Source: Spirochaeta africana DSM 8902
GTDB taxonomy: Bacteria; Spirochaetota; Spirochaetia; DSM-27196; DSM-8902
Assembly: GCF_000242595.2 (NCBI RefSeq)
Contig: NC_017098.1
Coordinates: 2,170,001 to 2,234,000, forward strand
DNA length: 64,000 nt
Direction of reading: 5' to 3'
The notes under the pieces are model-generated. The model was not told where the DNA came from and ran no database searches. It worked only from the letters and a program-made list of their open reading frames with translations. Below, one piece after another: positions 32,531 through 41,819 of the stretch (position 1 is its first letter; each line of letters starts with the position of its first letter). Position numbers and translations under genes: made by a program.

Positions 32531-33706
32531 ATGACTAAAATCCTGGTAAACACGCTCCGTGCGGGGAAATATTACAATCAGCCGGTATACCTGGATGATA
32601 AATACATCCTGTTCTCGCCGGAAACCCCGCTCAATGATGAGGTCCTTAACCGTCTCAAGCGCTGGAGCATTGACTACATCTATTCCGACGGGGAGCCGCT
32701 GGACGACCGCCATTCCGGAAGCCATGAGGAGGCCGACGACAATGGTGAGCAGATGATCACCGGGCTGGAGTCGGAGATCTCGGACAGCTCTGGCAGCGGC
32801 GACAGTCAGCGCTTTTTTGTCGAGAGCCTGAATTTCCTGGAGCGGGTTTTCTCTATCTATGTGAAACAGGGCAGTGTTTCGTTCTCCGAGGTTACCGATC
32901 AGGTCAAGAAGATTATCGAGCAGGTCAATGCCCGCCGACAGTACATGCTGCGGATCACCGAGTTCAACGCCGACTCACACAACTACATTGTGGTTCACTC
33001 GGTCAAGGCAACTATACTGGCAGTGGCCATAGGAACCACCATGCGCATGCCAAATCACAAGCTGATCGAGCTGGGTACCGCGACCCTGATGCACGAGATA
33101 GGCATGATCAAACTGCCGTCCCAGATCTACATGAGCAACAAGATGCTGAACCAGACCGAGAAGAAGGCAATCACCGCCCACACCGTGCTGGGTTATAAAA
33201 CACTCAAACAGAATTCGTTTCCGATGAGTGTCTGCCTCGGGGTACTGGAGTGCCGCGAGAACGTCGATGGCACCGGATATCCCCGCGGTCTTACCGGCGA
33301 CCGGATCAGCAGTTATGGCAAGATCATCAACATTGCCAGTACCTACGCCGCCCTTACCTCGAAACGGCCATTCCGCGGGGCCTTCAACGGCCACTCGAGC
33401 ATTATGGACATGCTCAAGCGCAAGGGCACCATGTACGACGAGAACGCGCTGCGGGTTCTGATTCTGATTCTGTCGGTGTATCCCCTGGGAACCTACGTCC
33501 TGCTGCAAAACGGCTGTCGTGGCATGGTGGTGGAGACCAACGAAGGGAACTACCGTGCGCCAAAGGTTCGCATTTTGGTAGGACCGAATGACAGTAAACA
33601 GCAGGATCACATGGTGGTGAACACCGAGGCCAGTAACTACGGAATTGTCCGTCCACTCTCTAATGAGGAGATCTCCAAGGTCAAGAAGATCGCCGCAACA
33701 AAGTAG
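32531..33706 (+). CDS. HD-GYP-family protein with degenerate active site
   Basis: 391 aa. A short N-terminal domain (residues 1-60) precedes a disordered acidic linker and an HD-GYP domain (about 145-330). GTGYPRGLTG keeps the GYP loop, and H156 and H217 remain. The signature HD is His188-Glu189 (MHEIG). The HHE motif is replaced by Glu240-Cys241, and the later metal-binding Asp (ADVFDALTS) is Ser270. Canonical HD-GYP proteins hydrolyse c-di-GMP; with these losses catalysis is doubtful, and a binding or scaffolding role is likelier. The Shine-Dalgarno is weak. It overlaps the convergent aat by 26 bp. Confidence 0.85.
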   Translation: MTKILVNTLRAGKYYNQPVYLDDKYILFSPETPLNDEVLNRLKRWSIDYIYSDGEPLDDRHSGSHEEADDNGEQMITGLESEISDSSGSGDSQRFFVESLNFLERVFSIYVKQGSVSFSEVTDQVKKIIEQVNARRQYMLRITEFNADSHNYIVVHSVKATILAVAIGTTMRMPNHKLIELGTATLMHEIGMIKLPSQIYMSNKMLNQTEKKAITAHTVLGYKTLKQNSFPMSVCLGVLECRENVDGTGYPRGLTGDRISSYGKIINIASTYAALTSKRPFRGAFNGHSSIMDMLKRKGTMYDENALRVLILILSVYPLGTYVLLQNGCRGMVVETNEGNYRAPKVRILVGPNDSKQQDHMVVNTEASNYGIVRPLSNEEISKVKKIAATK

Positions 33707-34451
33707 CCGCAGCCAGGTGAGGCAGCAGGCTGCACTGTCGCAGCTGCAGCGGGTGCGTACGCAACTGTCGCAGCTGCTGCATGTAGCGGCGGCGGGGAAT
33801 CTCCACCGCCCCGAAACGGGCCAGGTAATCGGTTCTGACCTGGCAGTCGATCATCCTGACCCCGGCTCGCCAGAGATACTCGGCAAAGGTCGCAAACCCT
33901 ACCCTGGAAGCCCCGGATCGCCGGGAGAACATCGAATCTCCCACGAATATCGAACCAATGAGCACCCCGTACAACCCGCCAACAAGCTCCTGCCCTTCCC
34001 ATACCTCGGCACTGTGCATGTAGCCATGATCAGCAAACGCCGAATATGCCTCCACCATAGCCGGGGTGAGCCAGCTGCCAGGCTGCCCGGGACGGGAGAT
34101 CGACATACACGCCTGCACTACACTGCGCGGAGCATGATCAACGGTTACCATCCAGTCGGTTTTGCGCATCTCGCGCCGCAGCGAGCGGGATACATGCCAG
34201 GTATCAGGAAAGATAACAAAGCGTGGATCGGGAGCACACCAGCCCAGCGGATCTCCCTCCCAGGGAAAAAAGCCCTGCCGATAGGCTGCGGCTAATGCGG
34301 TCGGCGACAGGTCACCGCCGCTATACCAGATCTCGGTCCCCTCGGCTGCAGCCGGGACAGGCATAGCGTAATACAACTCCGGCGGAACCGGATCGGTCGG
34401 CAGGGATGGGTATCCCGCCAGCGGGGTATAGTCGTGTGCAGCATCAGGCAT
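33681..34451 (-). CDS. aat: Leucyl/phenylalanyl-tRNA-protein transferase
   Basis: 256 aa. Adds Leu or Phe to N-terminal Lys/Arg of proteins to create N-degrons. EIWYSGGDLSPTALAAAYRQ with GFFPWEGDPLGWCAPDPRFV is the family core, and GELVGG-like GQELVGGLYGVLIGSIFVGD with SMFSRRSGASR follows. The C-terminal tail is longer and Leu/Arg-rich compared with E. coli Aat (234 aa). It begins 3 nt after clpA, the third gene of the clpS-clpA-aat unit. Confidence 0.95.
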   Translation of the reverse strand: MPDAAHDYTPLAGYPSLPTDPVPPELYYAMPVPAAAEGTEIWYSGGDLSPTALAAAYRQGFFPWEGDPLGWCAPDPRFVIFPDTWHVSRSLRREMRKTDWMVTVDHAPRSVVQACMSISRPGQPGSWLTPAMVEAYSAFADHGYMHSAEVWEGQELVGGLYGVLIGSIFVGDSMFSRRSGASRVGFATFAEYLWRAGVRMIDCQVRTDYLARFGAVEIPRRRYMQQLRQLRTHPLQLRQCSLLPHLAAATLLRRSS

Positions 34452-34454
34452 ACA

Positions 34455-36719
34455 TCAGTCACTGTCCGTAAAACAAAACTTGAGCTCACCCTGTACATAC
34501 TCGATTTCCACCGAGCCGCCATCGTGCAATCGGCCAAACAGAACCTCATCCACCAGTGGGGTCTTGATGTGTTCCTCTATGTAACGTCCGACAAATCTTG
34601 CACCGAAATCCGGCGAGTACGCCTGGGCCGCGATATACTCGACCGCTGCATCCGAGGCGATAATGGTTATCTGCTTTTCAGCGGTCTGATCGGCGAAATC
34701 GCGGATCTCCTTGCGTACGATGTCCTCAACCACGGTCTGCGGCAGGCGTTCAAACACTACCACCTTGTCCAGGCGGTTACGAAACTCGGGCGAAAAGATC
34801 TTTTCAACCGCATCATCTATAGCAGAGGCGGTAACCACGGTATCACCAAACCCGATCATCGCGCGACCGATATCACGGGCGCCGGCGTTGGATGTCATTA
34901 TGAGGATAACATTGCGAAAGTCCGCCTTGCGGCCACTGTTGTCGGTCAAGGTAGCGTAATCCATTATCTGCAGCAGGATGTTATAGATATCGCTGTGGGC
35001 TTTTTCGATTTCATCCAGCAATACCACGGCGTGCGGTGTTTTTCGCACTGCATCGGTCAGAAGCCCACCCTCTTCGTAGCCGACATAGCCCGGTGGACTG
35101 CCGATCAGGCGGGAGACGGTATGCTTTTCCTGGTACTCACTCATATCGAACCGGTGCAAGGCAACCCCAAGCTCATCGGCCAGGGCTCGCGAGAGCTCGG
35201 TCTTACCGACCCCGGTAGCCCCGACGAAAAGCAGCGAGGCAACCGGCTTCCCCTGGGCCCGAAAACCTGCCCGGGCACGCTTCACTGCCTGTACCACAGT
35301 ATCCACGGCCTGTTCCTGCCCGAAGATCCGGGTTTTCAACTGCTGATCCAGATCCTGCAGGCGTTCCTTCTCGTGCGTACTGACGCGTCGCTCGGGTATT
35401 TTGGCAATACGCGCTACTACCTGCTCGATCAGTTCCTCGCCGATTTCGACCGGCCCATCGGCGTGCTGATGCAACTGCTTGATCCTGGTATAGGCGCCGC
35501 ACTCATCGATTACGTCGATTGCCTTGTCGGGCAGGCAGCGCTCGGTGATATACAGTGCGGAGAGATGTACCGCAGCCTGCAGGGCTGATCGGGTAAACCT
35601 CACCTCGTGGAATTCCTCGTACTTGCCGGCAATACCGGACAGGATTTCCACGGCCTCGGCCTCGCTTGGTTCGGCAACCTCGATCTTCTGGAATCGCCTG
35701 GTCAAGGCACGATCCTTCTCGAAATGCCGACGATACTCCTCGTAGGTTGTTGAGCCGATCACCCGCAGGCTCCCCTTGGCAAGCGCCGGTTTGAGCATGT
35801 TGGAGGCATCCATTGATCCGCCGGATACCGCACCGGCCCCCACAATGGTATGGATCTCATCGATGAACAGAATAACCTTTTCCTTTTTCTGCAGGGCGGA
35901 AATAACGGCTTTCAGGCGCTCCTCAAAGTCGCCGCGAAATCGTGTGCCGGCCAGCAAGGCTCCCATATCGAGGGACAGCACGGTGTAGTCACGCAGCACC
36001 GGTGGTACCCGCTCCTCGATAATAGCCTGCGCCAAACCCTCGGTAATGGCGGTCTTGCCAACCCCTGGATCCCCCAGATGCACGGGGTTGTTCTTCATGC
36101 GACGACACAGGACCTGAACAGTACGCTCCAGGATATCAACCCTGCCGATGAGTGGCTCAAGCTTTCCCTCTCGAGCCTGTCGGGTCAGATCATCAGTAAA
36201 TCGTTCCAGAGGGTCACGCTTGCGCCGGCGCGGGCTGTCGTCCTCATCCGGATCCTCCGCAAATCCGTCCGGCTCCCCGGGTTCTTCTTCCTCGATGGCA
36301 TCCATGCCGTGAGCTACAACCTCGAGGATGTCGATCCGTCGAATCCCGGCTTGCTGAATGAAGTAGGCAGCAAACGACTCCTGTTCATCGAATATAGCCA
36401 CCAGGATCTCGCCGACATCAACCTCCTCCTTGCCGGCTGCCTGACAGTGGAAAACAGCTCGTTCGATAATATTCTGAAATCCAAGGGTCTGTCCGGGTTC
36501 CTGCTCATCCACCTGCGGGACTGTCTCCGCCAGGTGAGCATCAAGGGCTTCACGGATTTCCTGGGGATCGGCTCCTGCCTTCTCCAGAATATAGCAGGTA
36601 ATCTCGAAATGGGTGGCCGCATACAGGACGTGCTCCGGCGTAAGATACTCATGGCGACGATTCTTGGCTTCCTGGTAGGCGTGATTCAGGATTTCCTGAA
36701 CCTCGGCGTGTATATGCAT
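34455..36719 (-). CDS. clpA: ATP-dependent Clp protease ATPase subunit ClpA
   Basis: 754 aa Hsp100 unfoldase that feeds N-degron and other substrates to ClpP (not in this window). Order: Clp N-domain (1-145), acidic linker, AAA1 with [10 protein letters not shown] near 217, no ClpB-type coiled-coil middle domain, and AAA2 with [19 protein letters not shown] near 500. A MIGFG loop provides the ClpP-docking IGF tripeptide. It lies 9 nt after clpS and 3 nt before aat. Confidence 0.97.
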   Translation of the reverse strand: MHIHAEVQEILNHAYQEAKNRRHEYLTPEHVLYAATHFEITCYILEKAGADPQEIREALDAHLAETVPQVDEQEPGQTLGFQNIIERAVFHCQAAGKEEVDVGEILVAIFDEQESFAAYFIQQAGIRRIDILEVVAHGMDAIEEEEPGEPDGFAEDPDEDDSPRRRKRDPLERFTDDLTRQAREGKLEPLIGRVDILERTVQVLCRRMKNNPVHLGDPGVGKTAITEGLAQAIIEERVPPVLRDYTVLSLDMGALLAGTRFRGDFEERLKAVISALQKKEKVILFIDEIHTIVGAGAVSGGSMDASNMLKPALAKGSLRVIGSTTYEEYRRHFEKDRALTRRFQKIEVAEPSEAEAVEILSGIAGKYEEFHEVRFTRSALQAAVHLSALYITERCLPDKAIDVIDECGAYTRIKQLHQHADGPVEIGEELIEQVVARIAKIPERRVSTHEKERLQDLDQQLKTRIFGQEQAVDTVVQAVKRARAGFRAQGKPVASLLFVGATGVGKTELSRALADELGVALHRFDMSEYQEKHTVSRLIGSPPGYVGYEEGGLLTDAVRKTPHAVVLLDEIEKAHSDIYNILLQIMDYATLTDNSGRKADFRNVILIMTSNAGARDIGRAMIGFGDTVVTASAIDDAVEKIFSPEFRNRLDKVVVFERLPQTVVEDIVRKEIRDFADQTAEKQITIIASDAAVEYIAAQAYSPDFGARFVGRYIEEHIKTPLVDEVLFGRLHDGGSVEIEYVQGELKFCFTDSD

Positions 36720-36728
36720 GGCTTCCTC

Positions 36729-37043
36729 TCAGGCTTTTTCCACGGTGGTTTTAAGCGGGTACTCGCGCTTGCGCGCCAGGTCGGTGGTCTGTTTTACCTT
36801 GGTAGCCGCAATATCGTAGGTATAGACCCCGACCTGTCCCCGGCCCTTGGTGTGTACCTGCAGCATGATTTTGGTGGCCTGCTCCATTGTTTGATGAAAG
36901 ATATGCACCAGCACCTCAACTACAAACTCCATCGGGGTATAGTCGTCGTTATGCAGAACCACACGATACATATCGGGCTTTTTCACCCGTGTATCCTGGC
37001 GCTCCTGGATACCGGTGTTGGCATCGGATTCGTAGCTGCTCAT
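36729..37043 (-). CDS. clpS: ClpS N-degron adaptor
   Basis: 104 aa; captures proteins with N-terminal Leu, Phe, Tyr or Trp and hands them to ClpA. YRVVLHNDDYTPMEFVVEVL is the ligand-pocket motif; TMEQATKIMLQVHTKGRGQV and the C-terminal AATKV helix are conserved. It has a disordered N-terminal arm of about 25 residues, needed in known ClpS for substrate delivery. A GGAG Shine-Dalgarno is present. Confidence 0.97.
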   Translation of the reverse strand: MSSYESDANTGIQERQDTRVKKPDMYRVVLHNDDYTPMEFVVEVLVHIFHQTMEQATKIMLQVHTKGRGQVGVYTYDIAATKVKQTTDLARKREYPLKTTVEKA

Positions 37044-37070
37044 ATGTGCTCTCCGGGTAGTAATATACTG

Positions 37071-39092
37071 CTAAAACTCGAGCGGGGCGAAGAATCCGAG
37101 CTCATCGCGTCCGGAGCGCTGCAGCAGCAGACTCTCCACCGATAACGGCAGAAACCGTCGCCCGAAATCGCTGTTGGCGTCGGAGCGGTACCGCAGGGTA
37201 TACCATCCATCCGGGGCGGTGCGGGCATGCTCCATCAGGGGCAGCAGCCCCCGCGGCTCGCTTTCGTCAACCACTGTCCCGCCAGTCTCCTCTACAAGAA
37301 ACATCAGCCTGGAGTCTATCTGTCCGTCACCAACACGGAGTACAGAGAATCGGATGTGATTCTGCTGCAGATAGCGTGCCAATTCAATCTCGCCATAGGT
37401 CTCGAACTCCGGCAGCATCTGCCCACCGGCAGTCACCAGTACGATCTGACTGCGGCCGCGCTTCTGTAACAGGCCATCAGCAGCAAACCTGATCCCCTGA
37501 TCGATTGCTCCCCCGTCGGCCTGCGCCAGCACCTGACTGGCTCTGGCTGCTGCCGTCGCACCACCATCTCCGGAATCGGCCTCCAGCACCGGATTCCAGC
37601 CTGCCGATACGATCCGCCAAGTGTCGGCCGATATCCCCAGATCATACAGATTTTCTATATGCTGCTGGACCGGTGCAGCGAGTGACTGCATCGGTGGCTC
37701 CATATCCAGCAACAGTGCCGTGTGAACCGCGGCAGCATCCCATCCCTGATAGATGGTTTCCAGCTGCTGTGAGGTGCCGCCCGGATCAGCGATCACAAAG
37801 TTCCGTCGATCAAGCCCTACAATCGGGCGCCCGGCGCGATCCTCGACCGTAAGCTCAATCGTAACCTCGGGAAATCGGTCGGCGTTCACCCGCTGTATCG
37901 TAACATGCATACCCGCATACAGCTGGGAAACCTGGGTAAACACCACCATGTTCTCCCGATCATGATCAACAGCAACGATATTTCCGTTTGCATCCACCGC
38001 CGCTGCGGTCAGTTTGCGTGTTGCCGAATCATCTATCACCACACTATCAAGGTTATCCGGCTGCAGCAGCAGAATAGCGTTCGAATCCACCACCAGCAGG
38101 GTTTCATGATCATAGGCATCCAGCATCTGAGGCTCGGATATCCGGTCGTGGGATACCGTTTGCAGGTGGTTTCCGCTTTCATCGAAGACCTGCAGCACAC
38201 CCCGTTCGGCATCGGCTACCCAGAGCTCATCGTTCCACCAGAGAACCCCGGTCGGACGTCGCAAGCCATCAAAACCGGGTTCGGGTGCCCCGATCGAAAA
38301 GAGATACTCACCCTCGAGGGTGAACTTGCGCACCAGCCGGTTACCCCAGTCGGTTACATACAGATGTTCACGCGAATCTATTGTCATAAACTGCGGCCCC
38401 AGCAGCTGCCCGTCGCCCCGGCCACGCTCGCCAAAACTGGCTATCCGATTACCCCGTTCATTCAGCAGCGAAATCCGGTCTCCCATGAATTCGCTTACCA
38501 GTATACGGCCATCCGGCAGCGGCAGTACATCATACGGGCCGTCAAGCCCGGTAACCCCGCCCAGAAGCTCTCGCCGGCGATTCCCGTTGGGATCAAGTAC
38601 CGTGATGGTGTGACTGCCAAAGGCAGTAACTATACTGGTGCCGTCAGGAAGCGGGCGGATTGATGTCGGCCGACGAAAAATCGAGTACTCGGCAGAATGC
38701 CCGCTGATCTCTGCGGCGAGGACATATCTCTCCCGACCTGCCAGCTCCGGTGCCAGTCCGGTACGTTCCTGAAGAATCTCCATCCGCTGCAGCAGAGCGA
38801 TTGGCGCCTGCCCGGCCGCCACGACCTCATCCCACTCCCCCGCTGCAGCGTCCCAGAACCCGGCCTGTGCATAGGCCCGCCCAAGCCACTGGCGGATCAG
38901 CGGAGCCTCCGGCGCGGCTGCAGCGGCACGCTGGAAAGCCAGCACCGCCTCGTTAAAGTGACCAGCATGGAATGCCAGCACCCCGTGGCGAAACTCCTCC
39001 TGCGCCGCAAGATCGCTGAAGGTTGCAGCCTGCTGGGCAAATATCGGCAGGACAGCAGTCAAAAACAGGAATATCAGGCAGAATCTCCGCAT
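37071..39092 (-). CDS. Secreted TPR-NHL propeller-VWA multidomain protein
   Basis: 673 aa. Signal peptide (MRRFCLIFLFLTAVLPIFAQ), then TPR-like repeats (FRHGVLAFHAGHFNEAVLAF, to about residue 110). An NHL six-bladed propeller follows (about 130-390; HLYVTDWGNRLVRKFTLEGE, LWVADAERGVLQVFDESGNH). The C-terminal half is VWA-like (ALLLDMEPPMQ, RSQIVLVTAGGQM), with a partial MIDAS: DxEPP replaces DxSxS. Probably a periplasmic scaffold. The start at 39092 has AGGTGTAGGT upstream and comes 2 nt after the preceding TPR gene. Confidence 0.8.
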   Translation of the reverse strand: MRRFCLIFLFLTAVLPIFAQQAATFSDLAAQEEFRHGVLAFHAGHFNEAVLAFQRAAAAAPEAPLIRQWLGRAYAQAGFWDAAAGEWDEVVAAGQAPIALLQRMEILQERTGLAPELAGRERYVLAAEISGHSAEYSIFRRPTSIRPLPDGTSIVTAFGSHTITVLDPNGNRRRELLGGVTGLDGPYDVLPLPDGRILVSEFMGDRISLLNERGNRIASFGERGRGDGQLLGPQFMTIDSREHLYVTDWGNRLVRKFTLEGEYLFSIGAPEPGFDGLRRPTGVLWWNDELWVADAERGVLQVFDESGNHLQTVSHDRISEPQMLDAYDHETLLVVDSNAILLLQPDNLDSVVIDDSATRKLTAAAVDANGNIVAVDHDRENMVVFTQVSQLYAGMHVTIQRVNADRFPEVTIELTVEDRAGRPIVGLDRRNFVIADPGGTSQQLETIYQGWDAAAVHTALLLDMEPPMQSLAAPVQQHIENLYDLGISADTWRIVSAGWNPVLEADSGDGGATAAARASQVLAQADGGAIDQGIRFAADGLLQKRGRSQIVLVTAGGQMLPEFETYGEIELARYLQQNHIRFSVLRVGDGQIDSRLMFLVEETGGTVVDESEPRGLLPLMEHARTAPDGWYTLRYRSDANSDFGRRFLPLSVESLLLQRSGRDELGFFAPLEF

Positions 39093-39094
39093 AC

Positions 39095-39760
39095 CTACAC
39101 CTTTTCCGCAGCCCGAGACACCACCGCCCAGTGTCGCTCGACCTCGCTGTTGCCTTTCATCTGTTGGCGGGCCATCGAGAGATAACGGATAGCCTCGCGA
39201 ATATTGCCACACTTGAACTGCGCCCAGCCAAGGGAGTCCTGGTAGGCCGGGTTGCGCGGATTGTGGTCATAGGCCCGCCGGCAGTACTGCAGAGCAACCC
39301 CGACCCGGATCTCCTTGTCGGCCAGGATAAACCCGAGGGAATTCAGGGCATTGGGATTTTCCGGATCAAGCTCAAGAGCCTTCTCCAGCAGAGAGATGCT
39401 TTGGGCGGTCTTTTCCTGCTTGTACAGGGTAAATGCAAGGGCTGCATATACCTTGGGAGACTCGTAGCCTTCCTCCAGCAGCTGATTGAACTCGAATTCG
39501 GCCAGGCGATAGCGCTCGGTAACGGCGTAGATATACCCGATTATCAGTCTGCCCTGAAAAATCCGGGCAAAATCGAGATCTGAGGCGGCGACCTGCTCCA
39601 GGTACAGCAGTGCCTCATCGAACTGCTCCAGTTTGGCATAGCTCAAACCGAGATAATATGCCTGCTCCGGATACTGTTCTGGCGGCACATCTATCTGTAA
39701 CAGGGCCTCAAGAGCCTGCTCGTATTTCCCGCCCTTGAACAGACGGATCCCCTCCCTCAT
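39095..39760 (-). CDS. TPR-repeat protein
   Basis: 221 aa composed of about six TPR units (YEQALEALLQIDVPPEQYPE, FDEALLYLEQVAASD, AQSISLLEKALELDPENPNA, VALQYCRRAYDHNPRNPAYQ). No signal peptide or membrane segment, so cytoplasmic. Its ATG overlaps the surE stop by 4 nt. Partner unknown; operon with surE and the TPR-NHL-VWA gene. Confidence 0.85.
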   Translation of the reverse strand: MREGIRLFKGGKYEQALEALLQIDVPPEQYPEQAYYLGLSYAKLEQFDEALLYLEQVAASDLDFARIFQGRLIIGYIYAVTERYRLAEFEFNQLLEEGYESPKVYAALAFTLYKQEKTAQSISLLEKALELDPENPNALNSLGFILADKEIRVGVALQYCRRAYDHNPRNPAYQDSLGWAQFKCGNIREAIRYLSMARQQMKGNSEVERHWAVVSRAAEKV

Positions 39761-40521
39761 TGGTTACCCTCTTGTCCGGATTGTAACGTTACTTGGTGGA
39801 AGTGGTCAATTGCATCGTGATTTATCGGATTTACCGAGATGGGACTGATCGAGACCTGTCCCTGTTCAACCGCAAACCAGTCGGAGCCATCTGCCAGACT
39901 GCATTCCCGTGGAACCCCGGACATAAAGTAGTAACGAACCCCCGCCGGTGCGTCGAAATGATGCAGATCATCAACGTAGAGCCGGCGTGCCGGGGTGGTA
40001 ATGGCGTATCCGGCAGGATAGGACGGGAGATTTGGAAAATTGATATTGATGAACAGGCTTTCTTCCCACAGATCGGTCAGGGCCACGATATTAGCAGCCA
40101 GAAACCGGGCGGCCGGAGCCAGTTCGAACGGGGGGGTGTGGGTGTACATCGAAAGCGCCAGACCGGGGTAACCCATGTAGCTTGCCTGGCGCGCAGCTGC
40201 CGCGGTACCGCTAAAGGTAACATCGGTACCGAGATTCGGGCCCAGATTGATACCAGACAGCACTACGTCGGGAGGGGATCCCTCCATCAGGCCGGTAATG
40301 CCGACAATCACACAGTCGGCAGGGCTGCCGCCAACGGCAAACTGCTGTGGCCCCAGACGCTCCACACGGATCGGATCTCTCAGGCTCAGGGAGTGTGACA
40401 TCCCACTCCGCTCGCCATCAGGAGCGATTACCCACACATCGTGATGATCCTGCAGGGCTGCCGTCAGGGCTTTCAGCCCCGGACTCTGGATTCCGTCGTC
40501 ATTGGTAAGCAGTATGCGCAT
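39757..40521 (-). CDS. surE: 5'/3'-nucleotidase SurE
   Basis: 254 aa metal-dependent nucleoside monophosphate phosphatase. MRILLTNDDGIQSPGLKAL holds the catalytic Asp pair, and VVLSGINLGPNLGTDVTFSG then TAAAARQA is the second signature. AAGGAG lies upstream of the ATG. It is followed by an overlapping TPR gene. Confidence 0.96.
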   Translation of the reverse strand: MRILLTNDDGIQSPGLKALTAALQDHHDVWVIAPDGERSGMSHSLSLRDPIRVERLGPQQFAVGGSPADCVIVGITGLMEGSPPDVVLSGINLGPNLGTDVTFSGTAAAARQASYMGYPGLALSMYTHTPPFELAPAARFLAANIVALTDLWEESLFININFPNLPSYPAGYAITTPARRLYVDDLHHFDAPAGVRYYFMSGVPRECSLADGSDWFAVEQGQVSISPISVNPINHDAIDHFHQVTLQSGQEGNQ

Positions 40522-40553
40522 GGTACGTGATTCTCCTTGGTGGTGTTGCCGTC

Positions 40554-41774
40554 TTACGATGGAACAGATTCAAGCCCGCCGCCGAAATGCAGGATCTTCC
40601 AGTGCGGCCTGAACCCGAAAATCCGTTCGTATTCCTGTAGTTTCTCTTCGTACTCGGGTACGGCCGCATGCTCCAGCAGTACAACCATGGAAGCTGCGGC
40701 GCCAAAACCTATCCTGCGTCCGCCCAGAATACCGGCAGACTGATCACGGCGTCGCACCAGCCAGTCTATCTCGGGATTGGATATCTCGTAGAGATCCCGC
40801 AGGCTTTCATGGGAGCGATACAGGCATTTGCCAAAACGTATCGGGTCGGCCTGCTCCAGTGCCTGCACCGCCTCGGCAATACGTGCCTCATCGTCACGCA
40901 GATGTTTGCAGCCGCGACGCACCTCTTCCGGCATCGAGCCAATGGCTGCGGTGTCGGCCTGATCCCCGCTTCTCAGCAGTCCCTCGCCGCCGGGAATATC
41001 GCCGATAAAACCGGAACATCCACGCGCCTCTTCAAGGCGCTGATCAACCATCGCTATCTCTTCCTCGGTAGTCGGCACCTGCGGGTCGACCCACATCAGG
41101 GTAACCGAGGGGCCAAAAAACGTCAGCATTCGATGGGTCCATATATCGGAGTTCCAGAGCATTACCTGCCCGGGCTGGGCCAGCACTGCTGCTGCGGCGG
41201 CTGCCGACCCGACTGGTCGCTGTTGAAACACCGACTCGGCCTCGACCGCCAGCCTGATCATATCCTGACGACTCAGGCCAAGTTCGAGCAGTTGATTCAG
41301 GGCTGCTGCCGTGGCAACGCAGATTGCACTGGAACTTGCCATCCCGACGTGGATCGGGACATTCCCGCCAATGGTGACCTCCAGCCCCGGCAGTTTGCAG
41401 CCCATCTCCAGCAGGCCGGCAATAACCCCCTTGCTGTTATTGGCCCAACGATCCTCGCGTCGCCATTTCAAGGTATTGATGGAGGTCTTTTTTCGTTCAC
41501 CGAAATTCATCGAGTAGAATCTCAGGCTGCTGTCGTGTCGTCGCGAAATCGCTACCGTCATGCGCTGCGAAACTGCACCAACCATCACGGTGCCGCCAAC
41601 CGACTCGGCATGCTCGCCAAATAATGCGATGCTGCCAGGAGCTGAGTAAACAACCTGCGGCGGCGAGGAGTATTCCGAATTGTGAGCAGCGGCAACCTGA
41701 TGCATCCTATCAGGTAATATACGCGTTTTGCGGCGCTTTTTCAAAGTATTGCCCTGTTTGATTCCTGTACTCAT
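40554..41774 (-). CDS. Divergent galactokinase-like GHMP kinase
   Basis: 406 aa. The GHMP fold is clear: YSAPGSIALFGEHAESVGGT (motif 1), VPIHVGMASSSAICVATAAA (ATP loop) and GGRRIGFGAAASMVVLLEHA (motif 3). It deviates from true galactokinase: the catalytic Arg of the PGRVNLIGEH motif is Ser-Ile, and the CGIMDQ catalytic Asp region reads RPVGSAAAAAAVLA. The sugar or alcohol substrate is therefore uncertain. GGGGAG precedes the ATG at 41774. It heads the surE run and is divergent from lnt. Confidence 0.75.
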   Translation of the reverse strand: MSTGIKQGNTLKKRRKTRILPDRMHQVAAAHNSEYSSPPQVVYSAPGSIALFGEHAESVGGTVMVGAVSQRMTVAISRRHDSSLRFYSMNFGERKKTSINTLKWRREDRWANNSKGVIAGLLEMGCKLPGLEVTIGGNVPIHVGMASSSAICVATAAALNQLLELGLSRQDMIRLAVEAESVFQQRPVGSAAAAAAVLAQPGQVMLWNSDIWTHRMLTFFGPSVTLMWVDPQVPTTEEEIAMVDQRLEEARGCSGFIGDIPGGEGLLRSGDQADTAAIGSMPEEVRRGCKHLRDDEARIAEAVQALEQADPIRFGKCLYRSHESLRDLYEISNPEIDWLVRRRDQSAGILGGRRIGFGAAASMVVLLEHAAVPEYEEKLQEYERIFGFRPHWKILHFGGGLESVPS

Positions 41775-41785
41775 CTGTACTCCCC

Positions 41786-41813
41786 TGGACGATCGAACGG
41801 CTTCTGCTATACT
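41786..41813 (+). promoter_or_regulatory. Promoter of the first lnt gene (leaderless arrangement)
   Basis: TGGACG (41786-41791), a 16-bp spacer and TATACT (41808-41813), then GACGAC and the ATG at 41820. No Shine-Dalgarno. Confidence 0.65.
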
Positions 41814-41819
41814 GACGAC

